In this document: in pieces, positions 10,801 through 20,423 of the stretch
How positions within the stretch are numbered: the stretch's first letter is position 1
Layout of the letters: each line of letters starts with the position of its first letter
Source of the DNA: Elysia marginata
Taxonomy: Eukaryota > Mollusca > Gastropoda > Plakobranchidae
DNA length: 23,006 nucleotides
Direction of reading: 5' to 3'
NCBI GenBank assembly: GCA_019649035.1
Contig: BMAT01007879.1
Span: forward strand, 45,174 to 68,179
The notes under the pieces: generated by a model
What the model saw: the letters and a program-made list of their open reading frames with translations, nothing else
Databases searched by the model: none
Told to the model about the DNA's origin: nothing
Program-made: the position numbers and the translations under genes

Positions 10801-13800
10801 GTATTCCTATTACTTTTGTTGGTCGAACTTAGGCAGTTCTGAAGGAGGCAATGAAACCCACTTATCGTTTATAAAAAACCCACTTTATCAACTTATAATA
10901 GTGTCGTTTTGATGTTGTAAAGACTTAATAGGGCTGCCCACACAATCATTTCATTATGATTGAAATTTTCAGAAGCTTGTTTCCGTCAAGTCAAAAAAAT
11001 GATCACGTGGGTTTAACAATCGCTGGCAAATATAGATCTAAGTAGATTGGCTATGCAACACCAATCGCGATGATGATTTTGCCGAGAATACCCGCGAACG
11101 TACGCATTCTTGTCTCTCCCATCAAGTACATGACTGTTACAGATCCAGGCGGTGATCGCTTTCCATCTCAACAGCACGGCAATGAAAAATGTGTGTCAAC
11201 GAGCAATACATACAACGAGAGAGACTTACCTAAAACACATGTTCGGAAAACGTATTCAACATGTGTCATGAAACAGAACAATCAGTCGTCCGTCAGGGGC
11301 ATTTCTTTATTACTTTTATGACGGTAATCTTACTTTCCATCACACAACTGCGGGTAGTACAATAAATTTATGCCCGATAGAATGAAAGTTGCTTTAACTA
11401 ACAGTTGTGCTACATTTCTCTAGTTAGATTAAGTTAAATAGCTTATCTATTTCAAGTAATTAAGATAAAAAAGCAAAGTGTTTGCCGGTTTTTTTTTAAG
11501 ATCATAATTATGCAATTCAGAGTGACTATTGTAAGAGTTTCATGTAGCAATTATTTTCATATTTTTTAACCTGTAGTATTGTTGAAAACGATGGGAACTC
11601 TTTGGCGTTTCATAAACTTTGTGCTTGATCAGGACTGTAAAAAATTGCATTTTTATTGTTGAGTATGCTTTTCGTTTTGATTAAACCATTTCGGTAACAG
11701 TGCGGAATAAGAGTATGAGCGTGAGAAGAGAAAATAACGAGGTGAAGAAGTGGAAGGAGAAGAGAAAGAAGAAGAAGAAGAAGAAGAAGAAGAAGAAGAA
11801 GAAGAAGAAGAAGAAGAAGAAGAAGAAGAAGAAGAAGATTAGCATGATGATGATGGCCACGAAGTAGAAGAAGAAAAAGAAGAAGAAGAGGATTGAATGA
11901 GTATTACATGTACTCTCTTTTCTATAATATTATAACTAACCGTTAATTTCATCGTGTGTCACCAATGGCTGGTGACTACACGACGAATTCTCTATATCAT
12001 TTTGATCCGCTGTTCATCTCTTGGTCGCGATGAAGCTCACCCCTTACTCTTACTATCACTCACACATTTCTTTCTCTCTGCTTTATACTTAGCTTTCGGA
12101 AAAATTTACAATAAACTGTAACATGATAGGCCTAAATAAAAAATACTTGCACTCTTTCAATCGCCTTCTCCAACACACAGACATTCTATTTCAAGAAAAC
12201 ATATAGGCCTAAAGGTATTATTGTCTACCTAATTATACATGAATGTTAAATGTAACCATATTAGCGGTTTTTCATTCTCCTGATAAAACTTTTTTTTTTT
12301 GCTTCAGGAATCGGATTTGGTCTCAGAAAACAGAACGTGGTCGATGACTGCAATCTCAGTGAGTTATGACTTGGACAACTTGAAGGTTTTTCCTGCAGCT
12401 TCTGAAGGTACTGCTAAAAGTGACGAGATCAATTTGGCGTTTCATTGTGCAAATTTGGTAAAGAAGATTGGAAGCGACAAAGGTTTCAGTATTTTATTTG
12501 TGTATGGAAATATTTGTTTCAATGATTGCCGCCTGCCTTTGTCGTTACCATGTTGTTTGTCTTTGTTGTTGTTTTAAAACAGTCGTCAGCAGTTACAATT
12601 AGAAGCCTCAACCAGCAGACCCAAAAAATTATTGTACAAAGGTAGAGACGAATGAAAATTTAAGCATTTTCAAACTCCATACATTACGATATTACTTAGT
12701 GCTTAGGTAGCAAAACTGTCAAGCCTATGCAAACGCATTGCATACTTCCGATAAGTCAAAATGTCTAGAGTTTAGTAATTTTGAATATAATTTATACCTT
12801 TGCTATTGCTGACTTTTTTTGTGAACCAGGGGGTATGATAGCAATTGGGTATCAACACGTACGTTTGTTTTCTATGAAAATTGGATTATTTTTTGTCTTC
12901 TACCATAATATTGATAATACAGTTTTGTGAAGTATAGAATCTAGGTTTCATGTGACTTGCCAAGGTTCTAGTTGGCTAGGCCTATTTTGGGGGTTAATGA
13001 TGCGAGTCGTTAAGGTTTCTGCACAGATTATGAGTGGCAGAGCTACTCCGTGAAGAGAAATGAACAGCTAGAACAAAAAAAGAAGAAACAACCAACTTGT
13101 TACCACTGAGCTTTTGAACAACATACTGAACAAAAGTTTGCTTTTTATGCGAAAGCTCAATCATAAAACTTTAAATAGATGGAAAATTTCCAGGCTCAGT
13201 TATGTTACAAAATATAATATTTGAATATTAAGTGCTTTGCTGTGTAACATTATGCATGGCACTTTGTGTGCCTAATGAGATCTGAAATTAATGACTGTGC
13301 CCGGCTATAAGTGGTATGCATACAGATGGCTGCGGCATAACATATGCTATGCCTTTTGTTGCGGGTAAAGAGGGGAACCTAGGTGACGCCACCTTTTCCT
13401 AACACCACAGCTGTTACTTTACAGTTTAGCATTCAACAAGCTTTTATAATGTTTATAGGTGTATAGACATCTACAACCTACAATATTTATTAAAAAAAAA
13501 AAGACTTCCAAAAATCCTTGTAAACGTGGTGAGGTTAAAACTCACTAGCGTATATAAAAACGCCTGCCAGCCAGAAATGATGGAGTCTGACATTCATGCT
13601 GCTCGGTTTGTCAAAACCAGGAGTGGTGTCACAAAATTAATTGGTCTAAAGTTTTTGTAAGATGGTCACTTTGCAATTGCCTCGAATGATGATCTTACCA
13701 CTAGGCCTGTTTTCCTAGCCAAGCAAAGTAGCAAGGCAAAAATGAAATTCGTGAGGCCCCAATTTTGTTTTTGTTTTAAAGTGTGGTTACTTAAGTTTAA

Positions 13801-15826
13801 CGTGACTTTCGATTTTCTGGGTATAAACTTAACTGGGACGTTCCTGCAGTACCTGAAAGCTCAAGTAATCTTCATGATTGGAGACAATAATTATAGTTTA
13901 AATCACATGGTAAATCAACATTCTGTCTTGTATGATATTTACGAAAATGTATACTAACAGCCCTGATTGCAAAAATAAAGTAGCTTAAGTGGCCTGTGTG
14001 TAATAATACAATATAGGAAGCATAATTATCTGTAACAAAAAGATTTTTCGTCCGTCATATAGGTGGCACTAACTTCGGTGAAGGTCAATTACAGACTGGA
14101 CTTGTCAAAAATCTCGGTTTGAAGACACAGCTGTTCCATAAGGGCGTTGATACGCAGCTGGAAAAAAAAGGCTAGCTAGAAAACTAGCATCGTCAGAAGG
14201 ATACAATGTTTTGCTATCTCCGATGTTTCTTTTTGTTGTTTGTTGTTCTGTTCTTTTCCCTTTTTCAAGGTTAAAAGTAAGCAAAATAGAGCAAACAAAA
14301 ACTGAAGGAAATTTTCTTGGGATAATATCCCAGACTAATTCTACTTTTCTTTCGCTGGTTTTAATCTTTCTTTCTTGAATATTCTCCCTTTCTTAGCTTC
14401 AGTGATGAGTTATGAGAAATCTGGCCTGACGCTGTTCACCACGGAGCTTGGTCGTACCTACGCATGTGATCGTGATGTCACAGTACAAGTGGGACCAGAA
14501 GACAAAGGTGTCACTGTCAACTTTCACAACGTCAAACTGGCAGCTTTTGGTGTAACATCTTCAGAATTTCCTAGCGGTCAGTGTTTAATTAACCAGTAAG
14601 GCTTTATCAGGAAATTCTGTTAGGTATCAACATTGTGCAATCAAACATGAGGAAGTCTGATGAAATAGTCTGTTAAAATATCTTTTGATTCAACCACCAC
14701 AACATTTTATTTGCGCCATATCGTCTGTCACAAAAAAGTAATTGGATAAGACCATAACCCAACCCTCATCTATATTTTGCGTTTGTTCTTCTAAAGAAAC
14801 AATGACCCGAATATATAGAATTATAGCAATTTAACGACGCACGTACTTCAAACACGTCCTGCAACATGTTGCTCTAGCAATACCAAGCTGGATAAAATGG
14901 TTTCCGTGAGCATTAAGTATCAGAGAATGGATGGTGTAAGTAAACGAGTAGCAACTAACCAGATAGCTAAGTCGATAATTATGTATCTTAGATAAACGAA
15001 ATGATACAGAGGATATGTAAAGTTGATATTTAGTGTATGCTAAGATGTAAAGTTTTAATTTTTAAATAACAATTAAAATTTCTCTTAAATCGAACAATGA
15101 TAGATTGATAAAGGTAGGAATGCACGAAGATATAAAGATTTCTCAATGAATGGGCAGTTAGATAGATGTACATACATACATAGGTGAATGTACAATCTTA
15201 GAACGATTTAGAGATTAATTATAAGAGAGGGTGAGAAAAAAATGAGCATTTGAAAGAAGTGGGCATAAGAAAGAAATGGGGCACAGAGGGAAGGAGAAGT
15301 TTAGAAATAAGGTGTAAAGAGTAAGATAAAAATAATTAAGTATTAAAGAATAAGAGAGAGCGTTTTTCTTCGTTAAAGATTTCTTTTTGTAAAACCACTG
15401 TTGTAAGTAGGTCTATATGGAGCCAGGTAGCTGGGATACACATTGAAATGTTATAGAAGCAAAGTGTAAATATAAAAAACAAACAAACAAAAAAAAGAAC
15501 AACAACATAAATTGCTTTTTATCCGAAACTTGAAAATAATGTATGTTTCATGTTGCTGAGAAACCAAATTAATGTATTAACAAAATGTCCATGGCAAAAA
15601 CTGATCTATTCTTTCGTGTATCCTCAAGTCGCACTTTATCTGATTGTTCTCCCCAGTAACCGACGACTGTGCCGCAGAAGGTGACTCCAATGATTCAGAA
15701 GACGTCCTGGTGCCCCTCATTGTGGCGTGCTGTCTGAGTGCCATTGTCATCATCATCGTCATCGGCTACGTTATCAATCGTACTATTCAACGAAGGCGAG
15801 AGCAGTCTGACTACAGAGCTATGTAG
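3603..15826 (+). CDS. LAMP5: LAMP5/UNC-46-like lysosome-associated membrane glycoprotein (7 coding exons, 287 aa)
   Basis: Spliced CDS: 3603-3660, 7357-7443, 8827-8960, 9653-9787, 12308-12407, 14397-14576, 15657-15826 (864 nt). Seen in the conceptual protein: signal peptide, residues 1 to about 19; stem about 20-60 rich in N-X-S/T sites; LAMP domain about 60-247 with lumenal cysteines C71, C113, C195 and C236, matching the family's two disulphide loops; ten lumenal sequons (N25, N37, N45, N56, N77, N116, N126, N132, N146, N243); membrane span about 249-271; basic tail ending SDYRAM, a YxxPhi signal. Known: LAMP tails of this type bind AP adaptors for endosome/lysosome or vesicle sorting; human LAMP5 is about 280 aa with one LAMP domain, and C. 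elegans UNC-46 sorts the GABA transporter UNC-47. Subfamily evidence, recalled rather than aligned: a CG..QS.L..W block at 113-124, KES followed by TW and YD at 138-159, a 41-residue first loop, and a tail like LAMP5's QYKHM. The LAMP family is near certain; LAMP5 subfamily about 0.75. A neuronal role is inference. Confidence 0.93.
3682..3737. repeat. (ATC)n microsatellite beside the exon 1 donor
   Basis: About 18 ATC units, 56 bp, beginning 21 bases after the first intron base and grading into TTA-rich sequence to about 3780. Apparent poly-His (+) and poly-Met (-) frames come only from this repeat. Confidence 0.97.
3991..4235. repeat. Diverged local duplication (period about 170)
   Basis: GTAGTTTTAGATCT at 3991 recurs at 4161. 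Both are followed by GTATAGA, GTGAAT, ATCTTGATCTAG and a TAAGxCTA motif in the same order with small insertions and substitutions. The similarity covers about 75-90 bp of each unit and looks old. Confidence 0.65.
5042..5260. mobile_element. 219-bp near-perfect palindrome, probable hairpin MITE
   Basis: Arms 5042-5145 and 5157-5260 (104 nt each) are reverse complements with only two non-Watson-Crick positions, A5076/G5226 and G5085/T5217, around an 11-nt centre. The element is bordered by TA on both sides, so the natural reading is a TA target duplication flanking arms that begin GAGACCTTTAGCAC. It has no coding capacity. A TA site suggests Tc1/mariner-type or similar mobilisation in trans; the family is not recognised. 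The tiny arm divergence suggests recent insertion or arm homogenisation. It lies in intron 1, so the primary transcript would carry the full hairpin. Confidence 0.88.
5916..6055. repeat. Degenerate CT-rich pyrimidine tract
   Basis: About 140 bases consisting mostly of CTCT, CCCT and CTTT. It is similar in composition to the CT-rich blocks near the window start, but not a direct copy by eye. Confidence 0.85.
6791..6899. mobile_element. Short inverted-repeat element, copy B
   Basis: The first 42 bases (6791-6832) match the reverse complement of 17637-17678 at 39 of 42 positions. The remainder follows the same order (AATTGA.TTCAAA, then GGAA.AATAAT, CTCTTAT.TCATT.CC), so the whole ~110-bp unit is present in diverged form. 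Its ends are imperfect inverted repeats of each other. No coding capacity. The target-site duplication is unclear. Confidence 0.8.
7125..7167. repeat. (TTA)n microsatellite
   Basis: About 43 bases of TTA/ATT units, preceded by a CCTCCTCC pyrimidine stretch. It ends about 190 bases before exon 2. Confidence 0.97.
7357..7443 (+). CDS. LAMP5: LAMP5-like coding exon 2 (glycosylated stem)
   Basis: An 87-nt exon (phase 1 in, phase 1 out) following CCCGACAG and ending before GTACGT. It encodes residues 20-48, short and hydrophilic with three sequons: NTT (25), NST (37) and NVS (45). This is the N-terminal stem expected before the single LAMP domain of LAMP5-type proteins. Because it is symmetrical in phase, skipping it would keep the frame. 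The junction to exon 1 creates D20 just after the hydrophobic core, where signal peptidase would be expected to cut. Confidence 0.85.
7444..8826 (+). other. LAMP5-like intron 2 (1383 bp)
   Basis: GTACGT ... TTTTGCCCAG. It contains the ACT microsatellite with a degenerate ACT-rich flank running to about 8040. Nothing else recognisable. Confidence 0.85.
7779..7855. repeat. (ACT)n microsatellite with degenerate 3' flank
   Basis: About 77 bases of ACT/CTA units with one GCT interruption near 7794. Scattered ACT and TAC triplets continue to roughly 8040, consistent with decay of a longer array. Confidence 0.96.
8827..8960 (+). CDS. LAMP5: LAMP5-like coding exon 3 (start of LAMP domain, Cys1)
   Basis: Phase 1 in, phase 0 out, residues 49-93. 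It contains SGQPCLLAALNATIQISY, the family signature around the first domain cysteine (C71), with a sequon at N77. Two choices remain. The acceptor may be the CAG at 8824-8826 or the CAG nine bases on at 8833-8835, which would drop residues AHT. The donor may be GTAAGC at 8961 or the weaker GTAATC at 8946, which would drop VIVHE. I chose the stronger donor. It gives 41 residues between C71 and C113, the spacing I recall for LAMP5. Confidence 0.85.
8961..9652 (+). other. LAMP5-like intron 3 (692 bp)
   Basis: GTAAGC ... CTCTATAG. The exon 3 reading frame runs on for about 130 bases into the intron before a stop at 9087-9089. No repeat or other gene seen. Confidence 0.85.
9653..9787 (+). CDS. 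LAMP5: LAMP5-like coding exon 4 (Cys2 loop and beta strands)
   Basis: A 135-nt exon in phase 0 at both ends, residues 94-138, acceptor CTCTATAG and donor AAG|GTATTT. It carries VCGGNQSHLLLEWGNGT, matching the CG...L.L.W core of LAMP domains after the second cysteine (C113), then LNLTFSIK. Sequons lie at N116, N126 and N132. The donor is only a moderate match to consensus, but joining to exon 5 makes IKES, a short match to LAMP5 (FVKES as recalled), which supports it. Confidence 0.88.
9788..12307 (+). other. LAMP5-like intron 4 (2520 bp)
   Basis: GTATTT ... TTTGCTTCAG. Largely unique AT-rich sequence. It contains the long GAA array within a purine-rich region (about 11706-11893) and two of the TAGGCCTA octamers. 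An 83-codon open frame at 11070-11321 has no recognisable content. Confidence 0.85.
11766..11838. repeat. (GAA)n microsatellite in a 190-bp purine tract
   Basis: About 24 uninterrupted GAA units (73 bp) on the transcribed-sense strand, embedded in purine-rich sequence from about 11706. A second imperfect GAA stretch lies at about 11864-11892. It sits about 415 bases before the exon 5 acceptor. Confidence 0.97.
12308..12407 (+). CDS. LAMP5: LAMP5-like coding exon 5 (mid LAMP domain)
   Basis: A 100-nt exon (phase 0 in, phase 1 out) after a strong poly-T acceptor ending GCTTCAG, with donor GAAG|GTACTG. It encodes residues 139-171: ESDLVSENRTWSMTAISVSY followed by DLDNLKVFP. The sequon NRT is at 146, and the TW...YD pattern resembles the corresponding LAMP5 strands. 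There are no cysteines, as expected between the two disulphide loops. Confidence 0.87.
12408..14396 (+). other. LAMP5-like intron 5 (1989 bp)
   Basis: GTACTG ... TTTCTTAG. Unique sequence with one TAGGCCTA octamer at 12977. No exon or mobile element supported. Confidence 0.85.
14397..14576 (+). CDS. LAMP5: LAMP5-like coding exon 6 (Cys3 loop)
   Basis: A 180-nt exon, phase 1 at both ends, residues 172-231. It contains GRTYACDRDVTV, the G.SY.C element around the third LAMP cysteine (C195), then VNFHNVKLAAFGV, matching the hydrophobic strand ending in QAF in other LAMPs. The acceptor may be TAG at 14394-14396 or the CAG at 14400-14402, six bases on, which would drop residues A172 and S173 and keep the frame. 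The donor is AGCG|GTCAGT. Confidence 0.9.
14577..15656 (+). other. LAMP5-like intron 6 (1080 bp)
   Basis: GTCAGT ... CTCCCCAG. It contains a purine-rich stretch (about 15220-15360) and an A-rich run (15474-15510, ACAAACAAACA then A8) that could be a decayed retroposon tail, though no body of a SINE is recognisable. Confidence 0.85.
15657..15826 (+). CDS. LAMP5: LAMP5-like coding exon 7 (Cys4, membrane segment, sorting tail)
   Basis: Last coding exon, acceptor TCTCCCCAG, residues 232-287, stop TAG at 15824-15826. It supplies the fourth lumenal cysteine (C236 in VTDDC), an acidic juxtamembrane linker (EGDSNDSED), the hydrophobic membrane span about 249-271, and a roughly 16-residue tail containing RRR and ending DYRAM. 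YRAM fits YxxPhi with Met as the bulky residue, at the extreme C-terminus as in LAMPs. C256 and C257 form a pair inside the lumenal half of the membrane span. Confidence 0.95.
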
Positions 15827-16115
15827 GGAGATGGAATAGAGGAAATTAAGAGAGTAAAGATGTTTCTGTAGTGAATTATTTTGATAAAATTAGTAGGTAT
15901 AAGAATTGTGGTTAGTGTTCACGTTGTTTGCGCCTCTTTTGTCTATACAAGTTGTGCCGTCTAAATTTTTTTTGTATTTTGCTCAGGTTGGTTTTGTTTA
16001 CTATGCTAGGGTAACCTGCGTTATTATTGCAGCTTCATTTATGGCTAATTGAGCAAGTATTCGAAGGAAGCTTTTTTGTTGTGAAAGTAATAAAGTGTTC
16101 AGGGCTCTGCAATGT
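15827..16115 (+). other. LAMP5-like 3' UTR (proximal)
   Basis: Non-coding, T-rich sequence running from the stop codon to an expected cleavage site 15-25 bases past the AATAAA at 16089. The end point is approximate. Longer forms using AATAAA at 16171 or 18781 cannot be excluded. The abrupt fall in CpG just beyond this point favours the proximal end. Confidence 0.6.
16089..16094 (+). terminator. Polyadenylation signal AATAAA
   Basis: Canonical hexamer 263 bases after the LAMP5-like stop codon, followed within about 45 bases by GT/T-rich sequence (GTGTTC, then GTCTATGTTTTTATTTTTG), the usual arrangement of a cleavage site. AATAAA also occurs at 16171-16176 and 18781-18786. Confidence 0.6.
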
Positions 16116-17566
16116 ACATGTCTATGTTTTTATTTTTGATATTCATTTGATATGATTAACAACAATTATAAATAAAAATTTCATTTTCTCAAATTTTTGC
16201 TTCAAAGTTATGACAACTTTGAAGTTTGGCTTTACTTAAGATACATCTCACAACTTTTTTCTTCTTTTTACAAATTTTATTAACAAGGCAATAACTAGTT
16301 ACGACTTAAAACGCTGCTGAGCTTAAAAAATTGTGCAATGTCATGATATTTATGACAATTGTAGCAATGATCTTCTTAAGCAACGTTCTATAAGCTTTTT
16401 CAATTCTAAGCTAACAATATATAAACTCAGCCGCAAAAATGGTTTGACTTAATGATATAAACATTAAATTTAAAATCATAAAATTTGTTCAAACAAAGAA
16501 AAATTAGCTGATTCGTACTCTAAGACTGATGACACAAATATAAATTGTATAAAATGCAACCAGAACAAGCATGGCATTAGAAACCTATTGTTTTAGCTAT
16601 GAGCCGAAGAGAGAAAAACAAGTCTTTTAATTACAGTATAGTGCTTTTATATTATTTTAATTCTTCTCTTGTAGAACTACAATTTTGAACTTTGTTCCAA
16701 AAGCAGAAACAATAAAAATAACCAAAGATGTGCTACACTTTAGGGAGTATGTAAATAATTTTATCAGGACTCAATACAGTGTATTTCGAAAATGAGTGCA
16801 CTTTTAGTAAACATTAAACATCGTGTCATCTTGTTACTTCTCATGAGTGGTTGGATTGGTGTCACCATACTTTCACACACCTTGAAATTTACAACCAGAG
16901 CTATGGAAAAGTATAAAAAAAATAATAAATAATGCAGAGATTGATCATTGAAGAGAATCCCTCACGCAGAAATATCTTTATGAAATAAACCTCAACTTTG
17001 CATGCAATGTAACTAGAGAATACTCATACTCATAGGTTCATGTAGGTTAAAAACAACTAGAGCATGAAGTAAATAAAAATGTTTTGTGATACAGCTGAGC
17101 ACTGCCAAGTTTTATGTATCATCAAATAGTGACATTTTTGTAATTACATCTTTAGACCTCTCCTGAAAAAAAAATAAAATCATTGACTAAATGGCATTTT
17201 ATCATCAAAACTTTAAAACAAATAAGTTTTTGATGTCTTTTATTCCCACTAAGAAAATACAAATTAGAAGTAAAATAATTTACTGATATCTTTATCTACT
17301 TAGCAGTGTATAAGATATAAGATGAATGACTACTTCCTCTCATCTAAAGTCTGCAGGAAAACTTGCTTTTTTTGTTTAACAACAATGTAGTAGTTATTTT
17401 TCTGTGGTAGAGGTCTTATATTTTCTAAATGTTGCTCTTTCCATTTAACAAAGTCATTAATGAACTTTGTACATGCATATTAAGTAAACAATTTTTAAGG
17501 TGCTAAGACAAGATACTCGAGATTTTTGCTAAATGATTTTATGTTTGGTTTTATCAAGGTTTTTTA

Positions 17567-17678
17567 ATTGGGAATGAGATAAGAGCGCAAATTATCATTC
17601 CTGTTGGCAACCTCCCTCTTTGAAGTCAATTGCTTGCAGGCAAGAACGATAATTTTGTGCTCTATTCTCATTCCCAAT
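17567..17678. mobile_element. Short inverted-repeat element, copy A
   Basis: 112 bp whose ends are inverted repeats: 17567-17579 (ATTGGGAATGAGA) is the exact reverse complement of 17666-17678. The similarity extends imperfectly inward about 45 bp per side (AGAGC.CAAA, ATTATC.TTC). The centre is a short unique segment around CCTCCCTCTTTGAAG. It is non-coding and related over its full length to 6791-6899. No clear target-site duplication is visible. Confidence 0.85.
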
Positions 17679-18780
17679 AGTGTTTCAATGAAGCATAGAT
17701 GAGTTTAATTTGTCTTCCACAACTCTATACATATTTTAGTAAAAATAAACTTTTAATATACCTTCTCACCTTTTTTTCAATCACATGTATTTAGTGTAAG
17801 ATTAAGGCAGAAATATTTGAAAAATATGGCTAATAAGTAATCTCTTGGATAGCAGTTAATAATGATCTTACCAATAAAAATATAACGTACATTATTGCTG
17901 ATAAAATGAGAAATAATATTCTCGTATTTGCGTTACTGGTTGTAATTTTATTTGGATTGAATGTTGAGAGGAATAAAAACTTGAGGATGATCTGACCATT
18001 TGTTTTAACAATAGATTGCACATTTTCCACATTTTCCACATATAATGCTCACACTTTGTCAAGAGCTTTATTTCTGTCAAGTGAAGGGAATTCATACTTG
18101 AGGATTGCAATAGGTTGTCACGTCTTGGCATCTTTACCTTTCAGAAAATTTTTTTCCCAGCACACAACAAAAGGTTCTACATATAATTACTGTTTGGATA
18201 TGATGGTTACATGAATTTCGTTTTGTAATAAAAGTACTCAGTTTTATTGTTATAATTCACATTTTTTACATTGATTTGTGTGAAAGCTTTTGCCAATGAT
18301 GTAAAACATCAATTCAAATGGCCTCTACCTAACTGAGGAAAGAAACGTTTGATGATTGGTAATTACCTCTAGTTCATAAATCATAGAGCACATTTGAATT
18401 GAATTGGGTGGAAGGTCATGACAGTATGTAGTTATGGTTGTATGGCACAAGTTTAAATCGTCTTTTTTTTTTTTTTAGCTTTGAAACTTATGTATGTACA
18501 ATCCTAGCTGAAAACTAATTATGTTGATGCTTTGTAAGTCCAAATGAATGAAGTTTTTTGCAATGAGCTCAATGAGATTTGATTTAGTTCAATATTCAGT
18601 GTTGCTCCAATTTTACAATGTCATCTCTAATTTTATAGTTTTGCCTTAGTTAAAACCATTTTAAAAACATTTCTTTTTTTTTCTTTTAGTGTTTTTTTTT
18701 CAGTTATTTTGTATAAGAATGTGTGCAACTTTTACATAAAATTGTAAATTGAGCTCCATTGTAGCATGAATGAATGTTTC

Positions 18781-18786
18781 AATAAA
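18781..18786 (+). terminator. Possible distal polyadenylation signal AATAAA
   Basis: Hexamer followed by sequence with TGTTTTCTG. If used by the LAMP5-like gene it would make a 3' UTR of about 3 kb. Evidence is weak because AATAAA is common in DNA this AT-rich. Confidence 0.2.
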
Positions 18787-20423
18787 CAGTAATAATCTAA
18801 GCTCAATGTTTTCTGAGAATTTTCTTTACAAAAATCTTTTACCAGTTCTATTATTTTTAAAAAGTAGGCTTAGATGTTGAAAGATATGCAACCCATTTAT
18901 ACATGCATTCATCCAAATTTTAAAAGAAAATATTTTTAAAGTCATCTGACATACAAATATTGACCTTTTGAAAGGGAAGATTTTTAAAAACTTACTTTTT
19001 TGGTAGACTGCTTTTTACTATAAAAAGCAAATCAGTGTTTTGCAGTCCGTTTTAAATACAATTGAAAAAGGATTACATGTATATATTCAATAAATTTTCA
19101 TACATAAAAATTCATCACACAAAGGGTTGATTAATCAAGCAAGTTTTGTTGACTTCATCATAATGACAGTAGTGAATATCCAATTTTAGTAATGCTGTTT
19201 TTCAAGTCAAGCTGACCAGAAGTTCTAGGAAATTTGCAAGGAAGTTTAAAGGTGTGTAACTAGCAGTTGATTGAATTATGATTCAAGATGCCCGAATAAT
19301 GTTTACCTTTGGTTAAATTGAAATTTAATTTCGTGGTATAACCAGCTTCATCATTTATTCTAGCAAATCTGGTATAAGGAGTAATAGTAGAGAAATATTC
19401 TACTTTTATTACGTAATTATTAAATGGTAGAAAAAAAAAGAAAAAAGCATAAAGACACGTAACATTATGAAGATATGAATACATATATACAATACATTAA
19501 AAAAAAAAACCCTCACATCTTGGTGTTATCTAGTTACCCAACTTTTATTTTTGAAATAATCAATAATTGCATTTTAAGTTCCAAAACATATTTGACTGAG
19601 TACATTGAAGAAAAAAATCTTTACAATGAGAATGACAGGAGAATTAAACTTAACAGGTATCAACAACTGCAAAGTTCGTTGAACTATCATTACTAATGAT
19701 CAGCTAAAAAACCCACATATATCAAAGAGTTTGAATAAATTTTACTTAAAACACTGCATGTAAAGGAAAAATTTATGACTTTACACATAAAAAAATATTT
19801 TTCTTGCAACCAGAAAGGATTGTTTTTGTTCAGAAGACAAAAGACTCTCCTTCCCCCGCCTCATAAAAAAAAAACAAGAACAAACAAAACTAACATGAAA
19901 AACTTACCTGCTTACATTCTTCTTTGATTGTTTGGTCCACTAGAAAAAACTGATATGATATACTTTTCAATAAAGGTAACAACTTTTGTTAAAAGTCAGG
20001 AGGTTTGACCAGAATAAACTAGGAAAACAATAACTGAAACATAGTCATTAAAAATTACCTATATAAAAACCTTGTTTGTACAATGCTTCTAGTATCTGCC
20101 AACACTTTTATAATCAAAAATATATTTAAAGCTCAATATGTGTTGACTTTTATTTTGGCACTCCTTTCGCAGCTAAAAAAAATATTTGAACATTTCCAAA
20201 TTTGAAGCATCCTAAATCTCATATGAGTATCGATCCTGCAAAATAAATCAAAGCAGTCTAGATGGTGTATGTAAGAACAGTTATATACTCTGTATAACAG
20301 CAGTAACATTTCGTAGGATCAAGGCGACCAAACGATTTTGCCATCAACTTAAATGACTTTAAAATGTGGTTTACATTAAGAAAGTTCAGAAACAAAAATG
20401 ACTTTGTAAGGCATATGAAACTA

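Noticed and set aside
11070..11321. 83-codon open frame within intron 4
   Set aside because: No recognisable family, no conserved motif, and a length expected by chance in an intron.
14063..14083. Possible 21-nt microexon in intron 5 between TATAG and GTCAAT, phase-compatible
   Set aside because: The acceptor tract is weak, and the protein without it already matches the LAMP5 spacing in this region (about 33 residues between YD and the YxC of Cys3).
18310..18405. Inverted repeat TCAATTCAAATG / CATTTGAATTGA as a possible MITE
   Set aside because: Only 12 bp, low complexity, no target duplication and no second copy.
19005..19030. Small hairpin GCTTTTTA/TAAAAAGC as a possible microRNA precursor
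   Set aside because: The stem is far too short and is made of A/T runs.
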